Of a stretch of 21,059 nucleotides of DNA, positions 14,879 through 21,059 are shown piece by piece; position 1 is the first letter of the stretch; each line of letters opens with the position of its first letter. This DNA comes from JBBDRX01 sp040905245 (lineage in GTDB: Bacteria > Bacteroidota > Rhodothermia > Balneolales > Balneolaceae): the NCBI GenBank assembly GCA_040905245.1, contig JBBDRX010000096.1:1-21059 (forward strand), in the 5' to 3' direction. Made by a program: the position numbers and the translations under genes. The notes beneath the pieces are model-generated. The model saw only the letters and a program-made list of their open reading frames with translations. It did no database searches and had not been told where the DNA came from.

Positions 14879-16945
14879 CTATCCAAGTTCGAACCACGAG
14901 AGCCTCTCCAGGTAGTAGGGCTCAAACACCGATTTCAGGGCGTTGTTACCGGGTTTGTTCAAGTCGGGATCGTTTCGGATCAATTCCCAGGCTTTCTGCT
15001 TCGCCTTTTCCAGCAAAAAGCGATCCTCTACAATATCGGCTACCCGAAATTCCGGCAATCCGCTCTGTTTGGTACCGAGAAAGTCCCCGGGGCCGCGAAG
15101 CTTCAGATCTGCTTCTGCAATCTGAAACCCGTCATTGGTTTCGGTCATGGTTTTGAGCCGGTAACGGCCTTCCTTCGAGAGTTTCTCTCCGGGAATCAGA
15201 ATGCAGAAGCTCTCACGATCTCCTCTCCCGATGCGTCCTCGCAGCTGATGAAGTTGAGATAATCCAAACCGTTCGGCATGTTCAATGATCATCACGCTTG
15301 CGTTCGAAACATCGACTCCGACCTCGATAACAGTCGTCGAAACAAGGATCTGCAGCTTTCCCTTGTAAAAAGCGCTCATGACCTGCTCTTTTTTCCTGCT
15401 GTCCATCCTTCCGTGAAGCAGACCGATACGCAGGTCGGGAAACAGCTTCTGAAGTTTTTCGTATCCCATGGTCGCATCTTTCAGGTCCAGTGCCTCGGAC
15501 TCCTCGATCAAAGGATAGACGATATAGGCCTGTCCGCCTTTTCGAACCGACTGTTCCAGAAACGAGTAGACCTGATTTCGACTCTTTTCTGTCCGGACAG
15601 CTGTTTTCACCGGTTTCCGTCCGGCAGGAAGTCCTTTTACAACGGAGATATCCAGGTCACTGTAGATGGAGAGTGCCAGTGATCGGGGAATGGGCGTGGC
15701 AGACATGACCAGAAGGTGTGGAGATGTGCCTTTATTCACAATTTCTGCCCGTTGCTTTACCCCAAAACGGTGCTGTTCATCAATTACAGCCAGTCCAAGC
15801 TGATGAAACCGTACATCTTTCTGAATAATGGCGTGTGTCCCGACCGTTATGTGACACTGCCCGCCTTCTACAGAAGTCAGAATATCTCTTCGAAGTGCCT
15901 GCTTCTGCCCGCCGGTCAGAAGTTTGACGACAACTCCCAGATCCGAAAGCCAGGAGGTCAGGGTTTGAGCGTGCTGTTCGGCCAGTATTTCGGTCGGGGC
16001 CATCAGGGTTGCCTGATACCCGCTGTCCACAGCCATGAGCATGGCGGCAATCGCAACCACGGTCTTCCCGGCGCCAACATCCCCCTGCAGAAGTCGGTGC
16101 ATCTGCTTCCCTGATCGTACTTCATTTGCAATTTCATGTAGTGATGAGCGCTGTCCCTCTGTTAGTTGAAACGGGAGTTGTTCCAGGAACGAACGAACCA
16201 GGCTGCCGCCCGGAGTGAAGACGGGGCCCTGTTTCTCTTCAAAATGAAGTTGTCGGATTCGGCCCATGGCCAGCTCAAAAAGAAAGAGTTCTTCAAACTT
16301 GAACCGCTCCAGTGCTGTATCGGGTTCGCTCAATGCCTCAGGAAAATGGATCATCTTCAAGGCTGCTCGGCGCTCCGGAAAATTTTCTTCTTTCAGAATC
16401 GAGGCCGGCAGAAATTCACTTCCGAGTCCCTCGTGAAGTAGTGTGGAGACCCAGCCCCGGATCAGCTTGTGAGTGATTTTTGCGCGGGACAGAGATTTAC
16501 TTCCCGGATAGATCGCCTCTATTCCCTTCAGGCTCCCGGTGTCGTTCGGGTTTTGAAGGGGTTCCACTTCGGGATGAACCATGCTCATTTGGCGGCCGAA
16601 TCGCCGGACGGATCCGAAAAGAGCATAGTATTTCCCTTTCCTGAACAGATTTCGGAAATAGTTTTCGCCCCGGAACCAGACACCCTTTAACTCTCCTGTA
16701 TCGTCTCTGAATGTGATTTCAAGACGTTTTTTACGACCACTGCCAGTTGTGTATATAGAAACGGGTGTGGCAATGACAAGGCGGGGATCGCCGGTTCCGG
16801 GAAGAGAACGAATCGGTTCAACCCGGGTCTTGTCTACATAGCGATGAGGGAAAAGCATCAAAAGGTCATCCGGGCTTTCAACCCCGATACTTTTGAGCGC
16901 TTTAAGCCTGGTAGTGCTCAGATTGGGTAGTTCGTGTAAGTTCAA
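14879..16945 (-). CDS. recG: ATP-dependent DNA helicase RecG (TTG start)
   Basis: The 688-residue RecG remodels stalled replication forks and branch-migrates Holliday junctions. The N-terminal wedge/OB domain covers about 1-230. Helicase motif I is G-D-V-G-A-G-K-T (288-295), motif Ia is A-P-T-E-I-L-A-E-Q-H (316-325), motif II is D-E-Q-H (389-392) followed by R-F-G-V, and motif III is S-A-T-P-I-P-R (415-421). The second RecA-like lobe has L-L-H-G-R-M and the T-T-V-I-E-V-G-V-D-V segment, then Q-L-R-G-R-I-G-R. The first codon is TTG (bases 16943-16945, giving M-N-L-H-E-L-P). Upstream in frame there are only ten sense codons and then a stop, with no ATG, so TTG is the likely real start. It converges with the permease gene and is divergent from the str operon. 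Confidence 0.96.
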   Translation of the reverse strand: MNLHELPNLSTTRLKALKSIGVESPDDLLMLFPHRYVDKTRVEPIRSLPGTGDPRLVIATPVSIYTTGSGRKKRLEITFRDDTGELKGVWFRGENYFRNLFRKGKYYALFGSVRRFGRQMSMVHPEVEPLQNPNDTGSLKGIEAIYPGSKSLSRAKITHKLIRGWVSTLLHEGLGSEFLPASILKEENFPERRAALKMIHFPEALSEPDTALERFKFEELFLFELAMGRIRQLHFEEKQGPVFTPGGSLVRSFLEQLPFQLTEGQRSSLHEIANEVRSGKQMHRLLQGDVGAGKTVVAIAAMLMAVDSGYQATLMAPTEILAEQHAQTLTSWLSDLGVVVKLLTGGQKQALRRDILTSVEGGQCHITVGTHAIIQKDVRFHQLGLAVIDEQHRFGVKQRAEIVNKGTSPHLLVMSATPIPRSLALSIYSDLDISVVKGLPAGRKPVKTAVRTEKSRNQVYSFLEQSVRKGGQAYIVYPLIEESEALDLKDATMGYEKLQKLFPDLRIGLLHGRMDSRKKEQVMSAFYKGKLQILVSTTVIEVGVDVSNASVMIIEHAERFGLSQLHQLRGRIGRGDRESFCILIPGEKLSKEGRYRLKTMTETNDGFQIAEADLKLRGPGDFLGTKQSGLPEFRVADIVEDRFLLEKAKQKAWELIRNDPDLNKPGNNALKSVFEPYYLERLSWFELG

Positions 16946-17064
16946 ATTAATATACTGATATATATCGTTATATCTCTATTATGTCGCTTCGGGCGATTAC
17001 AAATGGGTTTTTACGAGGGTTTTGTCAGTTTTTATGAAAAAAAGGGAATTTATCTTGGATTGTG

Positions 17065-17097
17065 TTTGGTTTGATTCGCGCAAATTTCCTACCTTGG
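17065..17097 (+). promoter_or_regulatory. candidate Bacteroidota-type promoter of the str operon
   Basis: TTTG (17065-17068) is separated by 21 bases from TACCTTGG (17090-17097), close to the Bacteroidota consensus TTTG-N19-21-TAnnTTTG with one mismatch in the -7 box. Transcription would begin around 17102-17106, giving a leader of about 30 bases before the rpsL GTG at 17135. A long AT-rich stretch (about 16946-17060) lies upstream, as expected for a strong promoter. Not verified experimentally. Confidence 0.5.
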
Positions 17098-17134
17098 CAA
17101 GCTCTTGAATTCACGAAACCAAACTGGTAAATCC

Positions 17135-17509
17135 GTGCCTACAATACAGCAACTGATTCGCAAAGGTAGAAAAAACAAGACGAGTAAAACAGGGTCTCCG
17201 GCTCTGCAGAACTGTCCGCAGAAGCGTGGCGTTTGTACTCGTGTATATACGACCACACCCAAGAAGCCAAACTCGGCTCTTCGGAAAGTGGCGCGTGTTC
17301 GACTGACGAACGGAATTGAAGTTTCAGCATATATCCCGGGCGAAGGGCACAACCTGCAGGAGCACAGTATTGTTTTGATTCGCGGGGGGCGTGTAAAGGA
17401 TCTTCCCGGTGTGAGGTATCATATTGTACGTGGAACCCTTGATACAGCCGGTGTGGAAGACCGGAAGCAGGGTCGTAGTCACTATGGTGCAAAGAGGCCC
17501 AGAGGCTAA
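17135..17509 (+). CDS. rpsL: 30S ribosomal protein S12 (GTG start)
   Basis: The 124-residue S12 of the small subunit decoding centre is of standard length when translation starts at GTG 17135 ([10 protein letters not shown]). The in-frame TTG at 17105 would add ten residues unlike any S12 and would sit at the predicted transcript start. Conserved landmarks are [14 protein letters not shown] (34-47) and [10 protein letters not shown] (84-93). Lys43 and Lys88, the positions mutated in streptomycin resistance, are both wild type, and Asp89 (methylthiolated in some bacteria) is present. No Shine-Dalgarno precedes the start. It is the first gene of the str operon; rpsG follows after 30 bases. Confidence 0.98.
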   Translation: MPTIQQLIRKGRKNKTSKTGSPALQNCPQKRGVCTRVYTTTPKKPNSALRKVARVRLTNGIEVSAYIPGEGHNLQEHSIVLIRGGRVKDLPGVRYHIVRGTLDTAGVEDRKQGRSHYGAKRPRG

Positions 17510-17539
17510 TTATTTCAGGACTTTAAACTTGTAACGGAT

Positions 17540-18007
17540 ATGCGCAGAAAAACAGCAGAAAGCAGGGTAATACAGCCGGATCCGGTTTTTCAGGACAAGC
17601 TCGTAACGCGATTTATTAACAGTTTGATGCGTGACGGCAAAAAAAATGTTGCTCGAAATATTCTTTATCAGGCATTTGAAATTATTGAAGAGAAGACGGG
17701 CGAGTCGCCGGTTGATGTCTTTAAGGAGGCGTTGAAAAATGCCTCGCCTGTGGTAGAGGTTCGATCTCGCCGGGTTGGTGGTGCAACCTATCAGGTCCCG
17801 ATCGAAGTCCGGGCTGCCAGGGGAACCGCGTTGGGAATCCGATGGGTTATCAATGCGACACGCGCAAGAAATGACAAGTCAATGGCACTGAGGCTCTCCA
17901 GGGAGCTTATGGATGCTTATAACAATGAAGGTGGTGCGGTCCGCAAGAAGGATGAGACCCATCGGATGGCAGAGGCCAACAAGGCGTTTGCTCACTTCAG
18001 ATTTTAA
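17540..18007 (+). CDS. rpsG: 30S ribosomal protein S7
   Basis: The 155-residue S7 nucleates assembly of the 30S head by binding 16S rRNA. Its N-terminus is M-R-R-K-T-A-E-S-R. Conserved segments are F-I-N-S-L-M-R-D-G-K-K (26-36), the family signature around S-P-V-V-E-V-R-S-R-R-V-G-G-A-T-Y-Q-V-P (69-87), and the basic tail H-R-M-A-E-A-N-K-A-F-A-H. The length is standard. It lies 30 bases after rpsL with no visible Shine-Dalgarno and ends in tandem TAA TAA stops. Its product autoregulates the operon in E. coli; the short rpsL-rpsG gap here leaves no obvious room for the same mRNA structure. Confidence 0.98.
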   Translation: MRRKTAESRVIQPDPVFQDKLVTRFINSLMRDGKKNVARNILYQAFEIIEEKTGESPVDVFKEALKNASPVVEVRSRRVGGATYQVPIEVRAARGTALGIRWVINATRARNDKSMALRLSRELMDAYNNEGGAVRKKDETHRMAEANKAFAHFRF

Positions 18008-18069
18008 TAACGCCTCCTGGGGCCTGGGGCCGAGTAAAATTTTTATAACTGCGAGAAAGTAACAGTATT

Positions 18070-20214
18070 ATGTCCGAAGTCAAGACAAAGACAGATCCAA
18101 AGCTGCTCGACCGCATGAAGCGGACCCGGAATATCGGGATTATGGCTCATATTGATGCCGGTAAAACGACTGTGACCGAACGAGTACTCTTTTATACAGG
18201 CCGTAGCCACCGCCTGGGTGAGACTCATGATGGTGCTGCGACAATGGACTGGATGGAGCAGGAACAGGAGCGTGGAATTACCATTACGTCTGCGGCCACA
18301 CACTGTATCTGGAAAGATCACCGAATCAACATTATCGATACACCCGGCCACGTCGACTTTACAGTCGAGGTGGAACGGTCTCTGCGTGTGCTGGATGGTG
18401 CAATCGGTGTTTTCTGTTCTGTCGGAGCGGTTCAGCCACAGTCCGAGACGGTCTGGAGGCAGGCAAACAAGTATAATGTCCCCCGGATGGCTTTTGTCAA
18501 TAAAATGGACCGGACAGGTGCCGATTTTTACAACGTGATCAAGCAGATGCGGGATAAGCTGAAGGCGAATCCAATCCCGATTCAGATTCCAATCGGTTCG
18601 GAAGAGGATTTCCGTGGTGTTGTGGATCTGATCAATATGAAAGGGATTGTCTGGGACGATGAATCTCTCGGTGCGAAGTATGATGAGGTGGAGATTCCTG
18701 AAGAGCTGCGTAAAAAGGCGGAAGAGTATCGTAAAATCATGCTGGAATCGATTGCTGATTTTGATGACGAGTTGATGGAGAAGTACCTCATGGAGGAAGA
18801 GATCTCTGCAGAAGAGATCGAAGCGGCAATTCGAAAAGCTACGTTGGCCCGCTCGATTACTCCTGTTCTTTGTGGGACTGCTTTGAAGAACAAAGGGGTC
18901 CAGATCATGCTCGACAAAGTGATTGATTATCTTCCAAGCCCGCTGGATGTGGAAGCGGTCGACGGGATACATCCGGACGATCATGATCAGAAATTGAAGC
19001 GTAAAGCGGATCCGAATGAACCATTTTCCGCGCTTGCTTTCAAGATCATGTCTGATTCTTATGTGGGTAAGCTGGCCTTTTTCAGAGTCTATTCCGGAAC
19101 GCTTGAAAAGGGATCCTACATTCTCAATGCCACGACCGGAAAGAAGGAACGGGTTGGTCGGTTGCTGGAGATGCATGCCAATGACAAAAAGGATATCGAC
19201 GTAGTGCGAGCGGGCGACATTGCCGCAGCTGTCGGGGTAAAGGAGGTTCGTACAGGGGATACGTTCTGTGCGGAAGATGCTCCTATTCTTTTGGAACAGA
19301 TTACGTTTCCCGAGCCGGTCATCAAGCTTGCCGTGGAGCCGAAGTCCAAAGCGGATGCAGACAAGTTAACCACAGGGTTGGTGAAGCTGGCCGAAGAGGA
19401 TCCGACTTTCCAGGTAGAGACCGACGATGAGACAGGTCAGACGACGATTGCCGGTATGGGAGAGTTGCACCTTGAGATCATTGTGGATCGTCTGAAAAGG
19501 GAATTTAAAGTGGAAGCCAATGTTGGCGCGCCACAGGTCTCTTATCGTGAGACAATTTCGAAACCGATCACACACCGTGAGATCTACAAGAAGCAGACAG
19601 GTGGTCGTGGTAAATTTGCCGATATGGAGTTTGAGATTGGTCCGATCGACCATTTTTCAGACTATGAGGACGATGACAAGAAAGTCACCATTAGTGAAGG
19701 GTTTAAGTTCATCAACGAGATTGTGGGGGGAAATATCCCGAGAGAATTTATTCCCTCTGTGGAGAAGGGATTCCGTGAGGCGATGAAGTCGGGAATCCAG
19801 GCCAACTATGCGGCACAGAATATTGGTGTCCGGTTGTATGACGGTTCCTACCATGATGTGGATTCGGATGCATTCAGTTTCGAGCTGTGTGCCCGTCTTG
19901 CATTCCGAAATTCTGCGAAGAAAGCGGCACCTCGTATTCTGGAGCCGATTATGGATGTTGAGATCACCACTCCGGAGGAGTACATGGGAGATGTTATTGG
20001 CGATCTGAACGGACGAAGAGGTATTATCGGAAAGATGGATAACAATCCGGAAGGGTCTCTTGTTCGTGCCAAAGTGCCTCTTTCAGAGATGTTTGGCTAT
20101 TCAACCCAGTTAAGATCGCTATCACAGGGCCGTGCTGCTTACTCGATGGAGTTCCTTGAGTATTCAGAAGTTCCGGACAGCAAAGCAAAAGAGATCATAG
20201 AAGAACAAAACTAA
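18070..20214 (+). CDS. fusA: translation elongation factor G
   Basis: The 714-residue EF-G GTPase drives translocation and, with RRF, ribosome recycling. G1 is A-H-I-D-A-G-K-T (26-33), R-G-I-T (68-71) is in switch I, G3 is D-T-P-G-H (90-94), and G4 is N-K-M-D (144-147). Domains II-V follow in full, including the domain IV loop region near [10 protein letters not shown] and the C-terminal G-R-A-A-Y-S-M-E-F segment. This is the canonical copy, because it sits in the str operon between rpsG and tuf. The 62-base gap after rpsG is the longest in the operon; the ATG is preceded only by a weak GAGAAAG. It shares the operon promoter. Confidence 0.98.
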   Translation: MSEVKTKTDPKLLDRMKRTRNIGIMAHIDAGKTTVTERVLFYTGRSHRLGETHDGAATMDWMEQEQERGITITSAATHCIWKDHRINIIDTPGHVDFTVEVERSLRVLDGAIGVFCSVGAVQPQSETVWRQANKYNVPRMAFVNKMDRTGADFYNVIKQMRDKLKANPIPIQIPIGSEEDFRGVVDLINMKGIVWDDESLGAKYDEVEIPEELRKKAEEYRKIMLESIADFDDELMEKYLMEEEISAEEIEAAIRKATLARSITPVLCGTALKNKGVQIMLDKVIDYLPSPLDVEAVDGIHPDDHDQKLKRKADPNEPFSALAFKIMSDSYVGKLAFFRVYSGTLEKGSYILNATTGKKERVGRLLEMHANDKKDIDVVRAGDIAAAVGVKEVRTGDTFCAEDAPILLEQITFPEPVIKLAVEPKSKADADKLTTGLVKLAEEDPTFQVETDDETGQTTIAGMGELHLEIIVDRLKREFKVEANVGAPQVSYRETISKPITHREIYKKQTGGRGKFADMEFEIGPIDHFSDYEDDDKKVTISEGFKFINEIVGGNIPREFIPSVEKGFREAMKSGIQANYAAQNIGVRLYDGSYHDVDSDAFSFELCARLAFRNSAKKAAPRILEPIMDVEITTPEEYMGDVIGDLNGRRGIIGKMDNNPEGSLVRAKVPLSEMFGYSTQLRSLSQGRAAYSMEFLEYSEVPDSKAKEIIEEQN

Positions 20215-20233
20215 ACAGTAAAGGTACAGACAC

Positions 20234-21059
20234 ATGGCAAAAGAACAGTTTCAGCGAAGCAAGCCCCACGTAAACGTGGGCACGATTGGTCACGTGGATC
20301 ACGGCAAGACGACGTTGACGGCGGCGATCACGACTGTGATGGCCAAGACGTACGGTGGAGTAGCGCGTCAGTTTGCTGACATTGACAATGCACCTGAGGA
20401 GCGGGAGCGTGGGATTACGATTGCGACCTCTCATGTGGAGTACGAGACGGACGATCGTCACTATGCTCATGTGGACTGTCCGGGTCATGCCGACTATGTG
20501 AAGAACATGGTAACGGGCGCGGCTCAGATGGACGGAGCGATATTGGTGGTTGCGGCGACCGATGGTCCGATGCCCCAGACGCGGGAGCACATTTTGTTGG
20601 CTCGTCAGGTTGGTGTACCCCAGATTGTGGTGTTTATGAACAAGGTGGATCTGGTGGATGATGAGGAGCTTTTGGAGCTGGTAGAGCTGGAAGTTCGGGA
20701 GTTGTTGTCGAGCTATGAGTTTGATGGAGATAACATCCCTGTGATCCAGGGCAGTGCGCTGGGCGCGTTGAATGGAGAGGAGAAGTGGGAGCAGAAGATT
20801 GTGGAGTTGATGGATGCGGTAGACGACACGATTCCGACGCCGGACCGGGATGTGGACAAGCCGTTTTTGATGCCGGTGGAGGATGTGTTTTCGATTACCG
20901 GCCGGGGCACGGTGGCTACGGGCCGGATTGAGCGTGGAGTGATCAAGATTAACGATGAGGTGGAGATTGTCGGGATTGTTGATGATGCGATGAAGAGTGT
21001 GGTTACGGGGATTGAGATGTTTCGCCGGTTGCTGGATGAGGGTCAGGCCGGAGACAATG
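20234..21059 (+). CDS. tuf: translation elongation factor Tu (5' part; 3' end outside window)
   Basis: The frame is open from ATG 20234 to the window edge (275 of about 395 residues). EF-Tu delivers aminoacyl-tRNA to the ribosome as a GTP complex. The start [14 protein letters not shown] is typical. G1 is G-H-V-D-H-G-K-T, followed by R-G-I-T-I, then D-C-P-G-H-A-D-Y, and N-K-V-D. Domain II begins near [18 protein letters not shown] at 20221-20224, nine bases before the ATG, is a plausible ribosome site, and the fusA stop is 19 bases upstream, so it is co-transcribed. Codon use differs sharply from fusA: in the visible part 15 of 19 Thr codons are ACG and 11 of 17 Leu codons are TTG by hand count. 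Confidence 0.98.
   Translation, partial: MAKEQFQRSKPHVNVGTIGHVDHGKTTLTAAITTVMAKTYGGVARQFADIDNAPEERERGITIATSHVEYETDDRHYAHVDCPGHADYVKNMVTGAAQMDGAILVVAATDGPMPQTREHILLARQVGVPQIVVFMNKVDLVDDEELLELVELEVRELLSSYEFDGDNIPVIQGSALGALNGEEKWEQKIVELMDAVDDTIPTPDRDVDKPFLMPVEDVFSITGRGTVATGRIERGVIKINDEVEIVGIVDDAMKSVVTGIEMFRRLLDEGQAGDN

Noticed and set aside
17105..17134. Upstream TTG start for rpsL adding ten residues
   Set aside because: S12 normally begins M-P-T/A-I-x-Q-L, which the GTG at 17135 provides, and the TTG would coincide with the predicted transcript start.
18043..19176. 377-codon open frame on the minus strand opposite fusA
   Set aside because: It lies wholly over the unmistakable fusA frame. Its translation is rich in His, Arg, Phe and Ile without domain signatures, as expected from the codon bias of the sense gene.

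Overview
The window is an ordinary chromosomal stretch of roughly 50-55% GC, coded on both strands. It most resembles a member of the wider Bacteroidota/Rhodothermota/Balneolota group. The reasons are the gene families (MutS2, an AlgE-type porin, a POTRA-less Omp85 barrel, FAD-type protoporphyrinogen oxidase), the scarcity of Shine-Dalgarno sequences, a TTTG-N21-TACCTTGG promoter-like element before rpsL, and frequent TTG/GTG starts. The phylum assignment is inference from gene content, not a measured placement.

Layout. Positions 1-3888 (+ strand): the 3' end of an RluB/RsuA-type pseudouridine synthase, an alpha/beta hydrolase overlapping it by ATGA, a TPR protein of unknown role, an exported CPYC thioredoxin-fold protein and a DtxR/MntR-type metalloregulator with a C-terminal FeoA-like domain. 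Positions 4018-4842 (-): a YeeZ-like NAD(P)-binding epimerase, divergent from protoporphyrinogen oxidase at 5088-6425 (+). Positions 6488-7993 (-): a large SGNH/GDSL hydrolase, divergent from an Omp85-type outer-membrane barrel (8075-9235, +) that abuts a HemD-like protein (9236-10015, +). Positions 10060-11322 (-): an AT-richer alginate-export-type porin, downstream of mutS2 (11495-13909, -). Positions 14073-14873 (+): a TauE/SafE permease converging on recG (14879-16945, -). Positions 17135-21059 (+): the str operon rpsL-rpsG-fusA-tuf, with tuf cut by the window end.

Functional themes. These are translation (rluB, str operon), DNA maintenance (mutS2, recG), late haem synthesis (protoporphyrinogen oxidase, plus a probable uroporphyrinogen-III synthase 2.8 kb away), envelope proteins (Omp85 barrel, AlgE-like porin, exported thioredoxin) and metal-responsive regulation. 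Every gap between genes is shorter than 300 bases. I see no tRNA, rRNA, CRISPR array, insertion sequence, prophage or defence gene.

I found no convincing undescribed multi-gene system. The points most worth a second look are the hybrid metal-site signature of the DtxR-family regulator, the abrupt change of codon usage at the fusA/tuf boundary, the large unsecreted SGNH hydrolase opposite an outer-membrane barrel, and the four or more non-ATG starts, including rpsL and recG.
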